Positions 17,252-26,090 are shown, counted from the stretch's first letter. The stretch is 64,000 bases of DNA from JBMOUD01 sp049319665 (GCF_049319665.1 NZ_JBMOUD010000011.1:75053-139052), one strand, 5' to 3'. The notes: generated from the sequence alone by a model not told the origin. Program-made: numbers and translations.

Positions 17252-17908
17252 TTATTCACTCTTCTTATCTTGCTGGAAATATCGATATGTCATGAAGATT
17301 AACCCGGAGATGCAAAGTAAATATCCAGCACTTTGAGTTGGTTCTTCCGCTGTATTTTTTAATACCCCCATGTAGTTATCACCCGCTGCAAACATCCATA
17401 AGAAACGGTTGCCAATAAGCCTTGACCAAACAAGAATAATCAGTACGCCAGCAATAAAGAAATTATAATCAGGAATATAGGTGAGTGCTTTAAGATCGCT
17501 CCACGCCTTGCCTGGTTTTCTAAAACCAGCGACACAGAAGATGATAGCTGCAGGCCAGGCAAGCCATGCCCAGTGAAGCTGTTTATCTGTAATGGTGCGA
17601 ATCATCTCTCGGTTCTCTCTGATTAACATGCAAAGAAAAAGACCGAAGATAAGATAAATGCCATTGCGTAACTCAGGTTTTGATTTCCCTAATCGGAAAA
17701 TCAAATAGAGATTTATTAATAGAAAAACAGAGTGTGATACGCCGGTAAGAGAAAATTTATTGACGCCATTATCTAAAAGGCGAAGATCAGCCAGCACTAA
17801 TAGATAAGGAATGCACATTAGTACAGCAATAATAATATATTTATAAAATATTTTCATATATTGATATTTTGGAATGGAAAGTTTTGCATTGTAATAACTA
17901 CATTTCAC
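17252..17908 (-). CDS. Unrecognised inner-membrane protein
   Basis: I do not recognise this family. The frame gives up to 218 residues with about five or six hydrophobic segments: IIIAVLMCIPYLLVLA, VFLLINLYLIF, IYLIFGLFLCML, AWLAWPAAIIFCVAGF, FFIAGVLIILVW and YLLCISGLIFMTY. A basic Lys-rich tail follows. The GTG at 17908 or the ATG at 17857 (MKIFYKYIII, a natural membrane-protein start) could begin translation; neither has a good ribosome-binding site. The gene and its flanks are visibly more AT-rich than neighbouring core genes. It lies between cysE and trmL, where E. coli has no such gene, so acquisition is plausible. It ends in YFQQDKKSE. Confidence 0.65.
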   Translation of the reverse strand: MKCSYYNAKLSIPKYQYMKIFYKYIIIAVLMCIPYLLVLADLRLLDNGVNKFSLTGVSHSVFLLINLYLIFRLGKSKPELRNGIYLIFGLFLCMLIRENREMIRTITDKQLHWAWLAWPAAIIFCVAGFRKPGKAWSDLKALTYIPDYNFFIAGVLIILVWSRLIGNRFLWMFAAGDNYMGVLKNTAEEPTQSAGYLLCISGLIFMTYRYFQQDKKSE

Positions 17909-17999
17909 TAATACAGTGCAAATGATGCTTTATCAATATGAGTGCTGTGGGAATATGATCCCTATTTCTCTGTTTATAGAATCTGTCTTCTCCGAAGAT

Positions 18000-18032
18000 A
18001 ACAGGCACTCGCAATATGCCTGTTGTCTTTTT
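18000..18032 (+). terminator. Hairpin with T-run next to the trmL 3' end
   Basis: aacaggca (18000-18007) pairs with tgcctgtt (18017-18024), followed by gtcttttt on the plus strand. No plus-strand gene ends here, so its main use may be as the trmL 3' end on the minus strand, where the T-run is weaker. Confidence 0.5.
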
Positions 18033-18504
18033 AGCTTTTAATCAGTGCGCCCGGATAGCCTAGTTGACGCCAGGCTTCGTAGACAACGACGGATACAGCA
18101 TTAGATAAATTCATACTGCGGCTGTCGGGTTGCATCGGGATCCTGATTTTTTGCTCAGGCGGCAAGTTATCTAAAATCGATGCGGGTAAGCCACGAGTTT
18201 CTGGGCCAAACAGCAAGAAGTCATTATCCTGATAAGCTACCGCGCTATGGGCAGGCGTTCCTTTGGTGGTGAGAGCAAACAGACGCTCAGGAACTTCACT
18301 TGCCAGAAAGGCGGCATAATCGGCGTGATGTTTGATATTAGTGAATTCGTGATAATCCAGCCCGGCGCGGCGCAGGCGTTTATCGTCCCAGGCAAACCCA
18401 AGGGGTTCAATAAGATGTAACTGGCAGCCGGTATTGGCGCATAGGCGAATGATATTGCCGGTATTAGGCGGGATTTCTGGTTCAAATAATACGATGTTAA
18501 GCAT
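18031..18504 (-). CDS. trmL: tRNA (cytidine(34)-2'-O)-methyltransferase TrmL
   Basis: The 157 residues equal E. coli TrmL (YibK). It is a SPOUT methyltransferase: it starts MLNIVLFEPEIPPNTGNIIR, with FGPETRGLP and the C-terminal trefoil-knot block IPMQPDSRSMNLSNAVSVV. It methylates the wobble 2'-OH of tRNA-Leu (CmAA and cmnm5UmAA anticodons) using S-adenosylmethionine. It lies 48 bp after cpxA on the same strand with a hairpin between. Confidence 0.96.
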   Translation of the reverse strand: MLNIVLFEPEIPPNTGNIIRLCANTGCQLHLIEPLGFAWDDKRLRRAGLDYHEFTNIKHHADYAAFLASEVPERLFALTTKGTPAHSAVAYQDNDFLLFGPETRGLPASILDNLPPEQKIRIPMQPDSRSMNLSNAVSVVVYEAWRQLGYPGALIKS

Positions 18505-18509
18505 GGGGC

Positions 18510-18540
18510 CTGCGTCCCTCCTGGTATCTGAGGGACGCAG
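18510..18540. other. 10-bp stem hairpin between cpxA and trmL
   Basis: ctgcgtccct (18510-18519) pairs with agggacgcag (18531-18540). There is no T-run on either strand. On the minus strand it follows cpxA and precedes trmL, so it may mark the 3' end of the cpxRA message or protect it from decay. Confidence 0.55.
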
Positions 18541-18552
18541 AATAGCAGAAAC

Positions 18553-19923
18553 TTAGCGTTGCTGCAGCGGTAGCCAAATAATCAAACGCAACCCGCCGAG
18601 TGGACTGTCTTCAGCTTTTGCCCAGCCGCGATGCTGCTGCACTGCGGTATCAACAATGGCTAATCCTAATCCAGTACCACCGGATTCTCGGTCACGGGCT
18701 TCATCCGTACGATAGAATGGCCGGAATATCTGTTCGCGGTCTGCTTCACTGACACCAGGGCCATCATCATCAACCAAGATAGTGATCCCTTCGCTATCGG
18801 CAGCAAAGTTTAAGGCAATGTGATGATGTGAGTAGCGCAGTGCATTACGCACAATATTTTCCAAGGCGCTGTCTAGTGCCGCAGGATTACCGATCAGTTT
18901 CCATGGGCCCGGCGGTGAAGTCACTTCCAGTGTTTTGCCCATTTGCTCGGCTTCAAACTGTGCGTTATCAATCACATCGGCCCATAACTCATTGGCTTTT
19001 AATGGTTCTCGTGCCAGTTCGTTATTGTGCTGACTGCGTGATAACACCAGCAGGTCGTTGATCATACCGTCCAGACGCTGGGCTTCAGTCTCAATGCGTT
19101 GTAACTCTTTGCCTTCCCCGTGACGGCGGCGCATTAGTGCCGTTGCCAACTGCAGTCGGGTTAATGGTGTACGTAACTCGTGGGAGATATCAGATATCAA
19201 CCGCTGTTGAGCAGTCACCATTCGTTCAAGCGCGCTGACCATCTGGTTAAAACTTGCCCCGGTGGCTAAGAATTCTTGCGGACCTGCTTCCAGTTCTGGA
19301 TGCTGCTTCAAGTTGCCTCTGGCAACATCATCCGCAGCGTTTTTGAGCTTGCGCGCAGGTTTCGCCAGGCTCCAGGATAGCCAAAGTAGTAACGGTGAAC
19401 TGATTAACATGGTGACGATCAGCAGCAACAGTGGCCGGTCGAACATCAGGTTAATGAAATCAGATTGCGGGCTGCTGGCTGGACGCATTAAGTAGAGCTG
19501 GTAGTTATCCTCGCCATCGCGCACGGCAAAGGGACCGACCATTTCAATGCGGCCATATTTTTTCTTTTTCGGGCGGTCTGAGTTATCCGACTGGCCGATA
19601 AAATTACGCACGATTTGCATTTCATTGCGCTGCACGCCAATAACGCGGCCTTCACTGGTGACTAGCAGCAAGCGCTGGCCCGGCGGTGCCCATTTATCAA
19701 TCGCGCGGTATAAGCGACGCCACCACATCAGGTCGTTAGCTGGATCTCCTGCGAGCTCCGCCTCGACGTGTTGTTCAATCATCAGGCCTTGCCGCTGCTC
19801 ATTATCGAGCAGCGGGGTCAATTGGCGAGAATCGAGTTTGGGTAGCATCAGCACAACCATCAGTACTAATGCCAGGGTGAACCAGAAGATGGCAAAAATT
19901 CGAGCGGTAAGGCTGTTTATCAT
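18553..19923 (-). CDS. cpxA: Envelope-stress sensor histidine kinase CpxA
   Basis: At 456 residues it is one shorter than E. coli CpxA. Membrane spans at about 8-28 and 164-184 flank a periplasmic sensor domain, followed by a HAMP linker (WSLAKPARKLKNAADDVARG). The phosphoacceptor is His248 in SHELRTPLTRLQ, and the ATPase domain has DDGPGVS and GGTGLGLAIV. It phosphorylates CpxR in response to misfolded envelope proteins and is held off by CpxP. The gene overlaps cpxR by 4 bp (ATGA), so the pair is translationally coupled. Confidence 0.97.
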   Translation of the reverse strand: MINSLTARIFAIFWFTLALVLMVVLMLPKLDSRQLTPLLDNEQRQGLMIEQHVEAELAGDPANDLMWWRRLYRAIDKWAPPGQRLLLVTSEGRVIGVQRNEMQIVRNFIGQSDNSDRPKKKKYGRIEMVGPFAVRDGEDNYQLYLMRPASSPQSDFINLMFDRPLLLLIVTMLISSPLLLWLSWSLAKPARKLKNAADDVARGNLKQHPELEAGPQEFLATGASFNQMVSALERMVTAQQRLISDISHELRTPLTRLQLATALMRRRHGEGKELQRIETEAQRLDGMINDLLVLSRSQHNNELAREPLKANELWADVIDNAQFEAEQMGKTLEVTSPPGPWKLIGNPAALDSALENIVRNALRYSHHHIALNFAADSEGITILVDDDGPGVSEADREQIFRPFYRTDEARDRESGGTGLGLAIVDTAVQQHRGWAKAEDSPLGGLRLIIWLPLQQR

Positions 19924-20621
19924 GTGGCAGAAACCATCAGATATCCGCGACCTCGCAAGGTTTTAAACCAAGGATGGCCGTCCTGACGATCCGGTAATTT
20001 CCGACGAAGGTTGGAAATATGCATATCAATGGCGCGGTCGAACGGCGTCAGTCGTTTGCCGAGCACTTCTTGACTCAAGTGTTCACGCGACACAACTTGG
20101 CCGAGATGTTTTGCCAAAAGATACAGCAATGTGAATTCTGTACCGGTTAAATCCAGCGCGGTGCCATCGAAACTTGCTTCCTGGCGACCAGGGTTAAGCT
20201 GCAGTTTATCGACTTCCAACGTTGGTGAGCTATTTTCCGTACCGGTTTGCTGCTGTTCGCTCCAATTCGAGCGGCGTAACATAGCGCGTATACGTGCCAC
20301 GAGTTCGCGGTCGTTAAACGGCTTAGGTAAATAGTCATCTGCACCCAGTTCCAGACCCAATACACGGTCTAGATCACTACCACGAGCGGTTAGCATGATC
20401 ACCGGCGTTTGATGGCGTTGACGGAGTTCTTTTAGTGTTTCAATGCCGTTTTTCTTCGGCATCATGATATCAAGCAGCAGCAAATCAATGCTGTTATCTA
20501 GTTTCTCTAATGCTTGTTCGCCATCATAAGCGACCACGACATTAAAGCCTTCCATCTCGAGCAATTCTTTCAACAGTGAAGTTAGCTCGCGATCGTCATC
20601 AACCAACAAAAGTTTGTTCAT
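19920..20621 (-). CDS. cpxR: Envelope-stress response regulator CpxR
   Basis: The 233-residue OmpR-type regulator has a receiver domain with Asp8-Asp10 and phosphoacceptor Asp51 (LLLLDIMMPKKNG), Lys in LPKPF, and a C-terminal winged helix (VVSREHLSQEVLGKR, HISNLRRKLP, LRGRGYLM). It activates envelope proteases and folding factors, including cpxP. The ATG at 20621 gives the family start MNKLLLVDDD; an in-frame ATG seven codons earlier is not conserved. It is divergent from cpxP with a CpxR box in the gap. Confidence 0.97.
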   Translation of the reverse strand: MNKLLLVDDDRELTSLLKELLEMEGFNVVVAYDGEQALEKLDNSIDLLLLDIMMPKKNGIETLKELRQRHQTPVIMLTARGSDLDRVLGLELGADDYLPKPFNDRELVARIRAMLRRSNWSEQQQTGTENSSPTLEVDKLQLNPGRQEASFDGTALDLTGTEFTLLYLLAKHLGQVVSREHLSQEVLGKRLTPFDRAIDMHISNLRRKLPDRQDGHPWFKTLRGRGYLMVSAT

Positions 20622-20673
20622 TGTATTTACCTCTAGACGCAAAATACGTCATCAATTGCCGCTATTCCATGAC

Positions 20674-20688
20674 TTTACGTACTTTTAC
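20674..20688 (-). promoter_or_regulatory. CpxR box
   Basis: TTTAC-GTACT-TTTAC on the plus strand reads GTAAA-N5-GTAAA on the minus strand, an exact match to the CpxR-phosphate consensus. It lies midway between cpxR and cpxP, about 85 bp before the cpxP start, as in E. coli. Confidence 0.88.
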
Positions 20689-20773
20689 ATGCACTGACGC
20701 TAGTTTGCAGCGACACCGATAGACTGCTTCTCAATGACTCGCTTTTGAGCGACAAAGAATATAGGAGTTCATG

Positions 20774-21271
20774 ATGTCTAAGGTAGCTGCAATAGTGATG
20801 GCATCAATGCTGACACTCGGCTCTGGTGTCGCTTTCGCTGAGACAGCTAATGTGATGCCAGCAGATACTTTAGCTCATGATGCCGATACGTTATACAAAC
20901 GTAACACAATGTTTGACGGTGTTAATTTAACTGAACAACAGCGTCAACGAATGCGTGATCTTATGCATCAAGCCCGTCGTGAATTACCCGGCGTTAATCT
21001 GGCACAGATTGAAACGATGCATAAACTGGTTACCGCTTCTAACTTTGACTCTGCAGAGGTCAGAGCCGAAGCGGAAAAAATGGCCCAGGAGCAGGTCAAT
21101 CGCCAGGTCGAAATGGCCCGCATTCGTAACATGATGTACAACACGCTGACGCCAGAACAGAAAGAAGTTCTACAGCAGAGACATGAACAGCGTATGCAAG
21201 CGTTAAAGCAGCAACTGATGTCTTACCAAGCTGCCCCTGTGCCGAGTACCGGTGGTTTCCTTAACCAGTAA
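20774..21271 (+). CDS. cpxP: Periplasmic Cpx-pathway repressor/chaperone CpxP
   Basis: The 165-residue protein has a signal peptide (AAIVMASMLTLGSGVAFA) and two copies of the LTxxQ motif: LTEQQRQRM and LTPEQKEVL. These define the CpxP/Spy family of cradle-shaped periplasmic helical proteins. CpxP inhibits CpxA and helps degrade misfolded pilins. Of two adjacent ATGs (20771 and 20774), the second is better spaced from aggag (20763-20767). It is divergent from cpxRA and ends in a clear terminator. Confidence 0.94.
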   Translation: MSKVAAIVMASMLTLGSGVAFAETANVMPADTLAHDADTLYKRNTMFDGVNLTEQQRQRMRDLMHQARRELPGVNLAQIETMHKLVTASNFDSAEVRAEAEKMAQEQVNRQVEMARIRNMMYNTLTPEQKEVLQQRHEQRMQALKQQLMSYQAAPVPSTGGFLNQ

Positions 21272-21336
21272 ATCTTTTGTTTTAAATGTTAATCCCTGTC
21301 TCCCTATTTTCCTTGCCATAGACACCACCCTGTCTT

Positions 21337-21361
21337 CCCCACCGAAAGGTGGGGTTTTTTT
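21337..21361 (+). terminator. Rho-independent terminator after cpxP
   Basis: ccccacc-gaaa-ggtgggg (21337-21354) is a 7-bp GC stem with a tetraloop, followed by seven T residues. Confidence 0.93.
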
Positions 21362-21384
21362 GGCTGTCGTCCAGAAGGTTGGAT

Positions 21385-22296
21385 TTACACTGAACCTAGC
21401 CACTCCTTATAGCGATGAGGCCATTCCACCGTTGGTGTGCCTGGTTTGCCCATACCAAAACCGTGCCCGCCGCTGGAGTAACGATGCATATCAACCGGCA
21501 CATGTTCCCGCTCGCAGGCCGCGGCCATAATCAAGGTATTCTGCGGATTGGAAATCGGGTCATCCTCGGCTTGTACTAAGAACATGGACGGCGTTTTTGG
21601 CGTCACGAAATTCTGCACTGACCACTGCGCATTCTCAGCATCCGATGCATGAGGGCCGACGAGAATTTTGTGTGTTGAAGTATGGGTATAAGGTTTTTCG
21701 AGAGTGATTACCGGATAAATGAGAGCGGCACGATCGGCGTAAGCTCGAGTTCTATCTAAAGCATCCTGCTCTGGATAAGATTGAAAATCAGAACGAACAG
21801 CAGCCATACCTAATAAATGCCCGCCAGCGGAGAAGCCTAGCACGCTGACATGCTTTTCACGGCTGCGAACAATGCGTAATGCGCGTTGTGCATCCTGTAA
21901 TGACACTAGATTGCCATCGTTCCAGCCTTCATCTGGCAGGCGATAAGTTAGCACGTAAGCGGTATAACCTAAGTTCTTCAACCATTCGGCCGCTGGCCAA
22001 GCCTCTTGCCCCATCTCCATTCGCTTATAGCCACCACCAGCAGCGACAAGAACGGCTTGTCCATTTGGGTTGTCTGGGCGATAAACCTTCAATGAAGGGC
22101 GAGTGATGTTACTCAAGGCACCTTTGGCTGATAACTCTTCATCCCCCGTTGGGCCACCACCGCCTGGCGGAACGCCTTTCCATAACGCTATTTCAGTATT
22201 TTCCCCCGCTAGCATTTTGCTTTTAGCAAGCGCAGTGCCCGCTCGCAGAGCCACGATTGCTGCGGTTGAACCTACGATAAATTGACGACGATTCAT
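21385..22296 (-). CDS. Exported alpha/beta hydrolase (esterase-like, Tat-type signal)
   Basis: The 303-residue protein starts MNRRQFIVGS, a twin-arginine-type leader followed by a hydrophobic run to about residue 24. The mature part is an alpha/beta hydrolase: oxyanion block AAGGGYKRM, nucleophile Ser156 in GFSAGG, probable acid Asp245/Asp246 in AEDDPI, and His278 in GGHGFG. It resembles the acetylxylan esterase/BD-FAE group of small carbohydrate or lipid esterases; the substrate is unknown. It occupies the place between cpxP and pfkA where E. coli carries the metal exporter fieF, on the opposite strand. Its start is 635 bp from pfkA. Confidence 0.85.
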   Translation of the reverse strand: MNRRQFIVGSTAAIVALRAGTALAKSKMLAGENTEIALWKGVPPGGGGPTGDEELSAKGALSNITRPSLKVYRPDNPNGQAVLVAAGGGYKRMEMGQEAWPAAEWLKNLGYTAYVLTYRLPDEGWNDGNLVSLQDAQRALRIVRSREKHVSVLGFSAGGHLLGMAAVRSDFQSYPEQDALDRTRAYADRAALIYPVITLEKPYTHTSTHKILVGPHASDAENAQWSVQNFVTPKTPSMFLVQAEDDPISNPQNTLIMAAACEREHVPVDMHRYSSGGHGFGMGKPGTPTVEWPHRYKEWLGSV

Positions 22297-22931
22297 GATT
22301 ACCTTGCTTTAGATAGTTAACGAGGAGGTAATAAAATCATAACAATTTGAATATATAACAAAAAAATTATGATGATTAGTAAGTAAGCATCATTTTGTAT
22401 GATCCGCCTGCATGACTTTGACTCGGACAGAAAGCTTAGCCAGCACTGCTTTTTGGCAATGGTAAGTAATCATAGAACAGGTTGTTGCTTTCTTCGTGGG
22501 CGTTTTTCGTGAAAAGAAACATATTTTTGAGCCAACTTGTCGCATTATCAGTCAGATGTATCGTCGAAGAATGCTATTCTTAATGTCATAATCTTATGTC
22601 TACTCTGTCAGGGCAGTAACCATAAGAGCAGCTTACTGTTTTGAACCGTGATCCTCATGCAGTGTTGTGTGTTATTTCTGGCATAACTGCTTGTAAATTC
22701 AGTAGCAGCAAGTAAATTGCCATGACGATGTTTGAGTAACTAAAGACGCAGGGCAGCTCGTTAAACGAGTACTAAATAAGAGTAAGTAGGGCTGACCTGA
22801 ATCAATTCAGCATTGGGTGTTTTGATATATGATATGAGCATTGATAGCCAGTAATGGCTCTTGGTCGTTCGACGAGACCCAGTGTGTTCAAGAATATTTA
22901 AGAAATTGAATCTACAAGTTCAGAGGTAGTC
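22297..22931. other. Long intergenic region upstream of pfkA
   Basis: The 635 bp carry the divergent promoters of the hydrolase gene and pfkA. The first 80 bp are AT-rich. Near pfkA there is a Cra operator (listed separately), a possible -10 TATGAT at 22828-22833, and two short hairpins in the presumed leader (gcc-agtaat-ggc near 22847-22858, and ggtcgt-tcg-acga just after). No convincing small ORF was found. The pfkA ribosome-binding site is agaggtag. Confidence 0.5.
22796..22811. promoter_or_regulatory. Cra (FruR) operator upstream of pfkA
   Basis: cctgaatcaattcagc contains TGAATCAATTCA, a near-perfect match to the Cra palindrome TGAAWCGNTTNA. pfkA is a classical Cra-repressed gene in E. 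coli, and the site lies about 120 bp before the start codon, just upstream of a TATGAT hexamer. Confidence 0.75.
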
Positions 22932-23894
22932 ATGATCAAAAAAATTGGTGTACTGACAAGCGGCGGCGATGCCCCGGGTATGAATGCTGCAATACGTGGC
23001 GTTGTGCGAGCGGCATTGACCGAAAACCTTGAAGTTTTCGGCATTTACGACGGCTACCTCGGCTTGTATGAAGATCGCATGGATAAGTTGGATCGCTACA
23101 GCGTATCTGATGTGATTAATCGCGGTGGTACTTTCCTCGGTTCGGCGCGTTTCCCAGAGTTTCGCGATGATGAAATTCGTGGCAAAGCTATTGAGAACAT
23201 GAAAAGACGCGGCATCGATGCGTTAGTCGTTATTGGCGGTGACGGTTCTTACATGGGGGCAAAACGCCTGACGGAAATGGGTTTCCCTTGTATCGGCCTT
23301 CCTGGCACTATCGATAACGACGTTGCCGGTACTGACTACACCATCGGTTATTTCACCGCGTTAAGTACCGTTGTTGAAGCTATTGACCGTCTGCGTGACA
23401 CCTCGTCTTCTCACCAACGTATTTCAATTGTTGAAGTGATGGGGCGCTACTGTGGTGATTTGACCATGGCTGCGGCTATTGCCGGTGGTTGTGAGTTTAT
23501 CGTCATCCCTGAAGTAGAATTCAAACGTGACGACCTGGTTGCTGAAATCAAAGCCGGTATCGCCAAAGGAAAAAAACACGCTATCGTCGCTATCACCGAG
23601 CATATCTGTGACATCGGTGATTTAGCGCGCCATATCGAAACTGAAACTCGTCGTGAAACGCGCGCAACCGTGTTAGGTCATATTCAACGCGGTGGCTCAC
23701 CCGTCGCTTATGACCGTATTCTGGCATCACGTATGGGCGCTTACTCCATCGAGTTGCTGCTCAAAGGTTACGGCGGCCGTTGTGTCGGCGTACAAAACGA
23801 GAAACTGGTTCATCACGATATTATCGACGCAATTGAGAACATGAAGCGCCCGTTCAAAGCCGATCTGTGGGAAACGGCTAAGAAGCTTTACTAA
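22932..23894 (+). CDS. pfkA: 6-phosphofructokinase isozyme I
   Basis: The 320 residues equal E. coli PfkA. ATP site GGDAPGMNAAIRG, GGDGSYMGA, catalytic GTIDNDVAGTD and VEVMGRYCGDL are all intact. It phosphorylates fructose 6-phosphate with ATP, the committed step of glycolysis, and is allosterically controlled by ADP and phosphoenolpyruvate. It is monocistronic, with its own leader and a strong terminator. In this window it sits opposite GlpX, a class II fructose-1,6-bisphosphatase that runs the reverse step. Confidence 0.98.
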   Translation: MIKKIGVLTSGGDAPGMNAAIRGVVRAALTENLEVFGIYDGYLGLYEDRMDKLDRYSVSDVINRGGTFLGSARFPEFRDDEIRGKAIENMKRRGIDALVVIGGDGSYMGAKRLTEMGFPCIGLPGTIDNDVAGTDYTIGYFTALSTVVEAIDRLRDTSSSHQRISIVEVMGRYCGDLTMAAAIAGGCEFIVIPEVEFKRDDLVAEIKAGIAKGKKHAIVAITEHICDIGDLARHIETETRRETRATVLGHIQRGGSPVAYDRILASRMGAYSIELLLKGYGGRCVGVQNEKLVHHDIIDAIENMKRPFKADLWETAKKLY

Positions 23895-23924
23895 GTCGTG
23901 TGTAGATAAACTTACCTGTTTCTA

Positions 23925-23950
23925 AAGCCTCCTTTTTCGGAGGCTTTTTA
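23925..23950 (+). terminator. Rho-independent terminator after pfkA
   Basis: aagcctcc (23925-23932) pairs with ggaggctt (23939-23946) around tttttc, followed by ttta. Confidence 0.9.
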
Positions 23951-24089
23951 GTTCCTACCTCTCCCATATGCCAAAAAGGTATAGAAAAAAACCTTTTAAT
24001 CTTTATTACATTCCTTTTTCTCTGGCAGGCTGAAGTTATCTGATTTGTTTGATTACTTTTTATCAAGACTGACTTCTGGAGAAAGCATA

Positions 24090-25079
24090 ATGCGTAGATT
24101 GGGCGTAGGTTTGGCGCTGATGTTGGTGACAGCAGGGGCGTTAGCGAAAGATATTCAGTTGCTTAATGTGTCATACGACCCAACTCGTGAGCTTTATGAA
24201 AATTATAATAAAGCTTTTAGCAAATACTGGCTGGAGAAAACCGGTGATAATGTGACGATTCGTCAGTCACACGGTGGTTCTGGCAAACAGGCAACGTCGG
24301 TCATTAACGGTATTGAAGCGGATGTGGTGACATTGGCTTTGCAGTCAGATGTTGATGCAATAGCTGAGCGTGGCCGTATTAACAAAGATTGGCAAACTCG
24401 CCTGCCGGATAACTCTGCGCCTTATACCTCGACCATCGTTTTCTTGGTGCGCAAGGGTAATCCAAAAGGCATCCATGACTGGAATGATTTGATTAAACCT
24501 GGTGTGTCCGTTATCTCACCAAACCCTAAGACCTCTGGTGGTGCGCGCTGGAACTATCTGGCGGCGTGGGGTTATGCACTGCATCACAACAATAATGACA
24601 AAGCCAAAGCCGAAGATTTCCTGCGTGCGTTATACAAAAATGTCGAAGTCCAGGATTCAGGGGCGCGTGGTGCGACCAATACTTTTGTTGAGCGTGGCAT
24701 TGGTGATGTGCTGATTTCATGGGAAAACGACGCAATACTGGCCAGCAAAGACTTAGGTAAAGGTCAGTTTGAAATTATTAACCCAAGCGAGTCAATTTTG
24801 GCTGAGCCGACGGTTTCTGTGGTAGATAAAGTGGTCGATAAACGTGGTACGCGTGATGTTGCGACGGCTTATCTGAAGTATCTCTACTCCCCAGAAGGCC
24901 AGACTATTGCGGCAGAGAATTTCTACCGTCCGCGTGATCCTGAAGTTGCGAAGAAATTTACTGCGCAGTTCCCGCCAATTAAATTGTTCACCGTTGATCA
25001 GGTCGCGGGTGGCTGGACTCAGGCCCAAAAAGATCATTTCTCTAACGGCGGTATTTTCGACCAGATTAGCAAGCGCTAA
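24090..25079 (+). CDS. sbp: Periplasmic sulfate-binding protein
   Basis: The 329 residues match E. coli Sbp. A signal peptide (VGLALMLVTAGALA) is cleaved before KDIQLLNVSYDPTREL. SHGGSGKQA and SVISPNPKTSGGARWNYLAAW are the sulfate-site loops. It delivers sulfate to the CysTWA transporter, encoded elsewhere. The ATG at 24090 has ctggagaaa upstream; a start 15 codons earlier would spoil the signal peptide. It ends at a bidirectional terminator facing tpiA. Confidence 0.96.
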   Translation: MRRLGVGLALMLVTAGALAKDIQLLNVSYDPTRELYENYNKAFSKYWLEKTGDNVTIRQSHGGSGKQATSVINGIEADVVTLALQSDVDAIAERGRINKDWQTRLPDNSAPYTSTIVFLVRKGNPKGIHDWNDLIKPGVSVISPNPKTSGGARWNYLAAWGYALHHNNNDKAKAEDFLRALYKNVEVQDSGARGATNTFVERGIGDVLISWENDAILASKDLGKGQFEIINPSESILAEPTVSVVDKVVDKRGTRDVATAYLKYLYSPEGQTIAAENFYRPRDPEVAKKFTAQFPPIKLFTVDQVAGGWTQAQKDHFSNGGIFDQISKR

Positions 25080-25094
25080 TCCCACCGTCAGAGA

Positions 25095-25122
25095 CAAAAA
25101 ACCCCGAAAATTCGGGGTTTTT
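25095..25122. terminator. Bidirectional terminator between sbp and tpiA
   Basis: aaaaaaccccgaa and ttcggggtttttt form a symmetric hairpin with A- and T-runs on both sides, serving both convergent genes. Confidence 0.93.
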
Positions 25123-25165
25123 TATTGTCTGCATTAGCGTGATTGATTCACGAGAATTGCAGCAA

Positions 25166-25933
25166 TTAAGCTTTTTTAGCTTCAGCAGCCGCTTTAACGA
25201 TAACTGCAAAGGCATCGGCTTTCAGCGATGCGCCGCCAACCAATGCTCCGTCGATATCCGGCTGAGTAAAGAGCTCAGCGGCGTTAGCAGCATTCACAGA
25301 ACCGCCGTACTGGATGATCACTTGTTTAGCGATATCAGCATCTTGCTTAGCAACGTGGTCACGGATGAATTTATGCACCGCTTGCGCTTGCGCAGGGGTG
25401 GCTGATTTACCGGTACCGATTGCCCAAACGGGTTCGTAGGCGATAACTGCGCCAGCGAAAGCCTGTGCACCCAGTGTGTTTAGTACTGCGTCCAGTTGTT
25501 TAGCACAAACGGCTTCAGTTTGACCCGCTTCGTTTTCTGCTTCGGTTTCACCAATACACAGTACTGGAGTTAAACCCGCTTCTTTCAACACACCGAATTT
25601 CTTGGCAATGAATTCGTCGCTTTCTTTGTGGTAAGTACGACGTTCAGAGTGGCCGATAATGATGTATTTTGCGCCAATATCTTTAAGCATGTCGGCAGAA
25701 GTTTCACCGGTAAATGCGCCAGACAGATTGGTATCAACGTTTTGTGCACCCAAAACAATACGGCTGCCAGCTAAAGCGTGTTTAGCCTGAGACAGATAAA
25801 GCTCCGGTGGCGCGATGGCAACACCACAGCCTTCAACGGTGCTTAGCTCATTGCGCAATGCAGCAATCAGCTCGTTAACCATATGAGTACTACCATTCAA
25901 CTTCCAGTTACCCATAACTAATGGATGGCGCAT
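25166..25933 (-). CDS. tpiA: Triose-phosphate isomerase
   Basis: At 255 residues it is a standard TIM barrel. GNWKLNG carries the catalytic Lys, IIGHSERRTY the electrophilic His, and AYEPVWAIGTG the catalytic Glu and flexible loop 6. YGGSVNAANA and GALVGGASL form the phosphate site. It interconverts dihydroxyacetone phosphate and glyceraldehyde 3-phosphate, linking glycerol uptake (glpFKX nearby) to glycolysis. It is monocistronic. Confidence 0.98.
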   Translation of the reverse strand: MRHPLVMGNWKLNGSTHMVNELIAALRNELSTVEGCGVAIAPPELYLSQAKHALAGSRIVLGAQNVDTNLSGAFTGETSADMLKDIGAKYIIIGHSERRTYHKESDEFIAKKFGVLKEAGLTPVLCIGETEAENEAGQTEAVCAKQLDAVLNTLGAQAFAGAVIAYEPVWAIGTGKSATPAQAQAVHKFIRDHVAKQDADIAKQVIIQYGGSVNAANAAELFTQPDIDGALVGGASLKADAFAVIVKAAAEAKKA

Positions 25934-26090
25934 GTTTCTTCCTCCAAAGGGGGACGCGAGTTTCGATTAAAATTTCTGCCGAACAAGCAGATTACCTGCG
26001 CAACAGTATAAAGATCATTGGCGGCAAAGGCTTTGCTTTTTGTCATTAATCACCAGCATCTCGCCACCTATTTAGGCGCTGTACAAGCAA

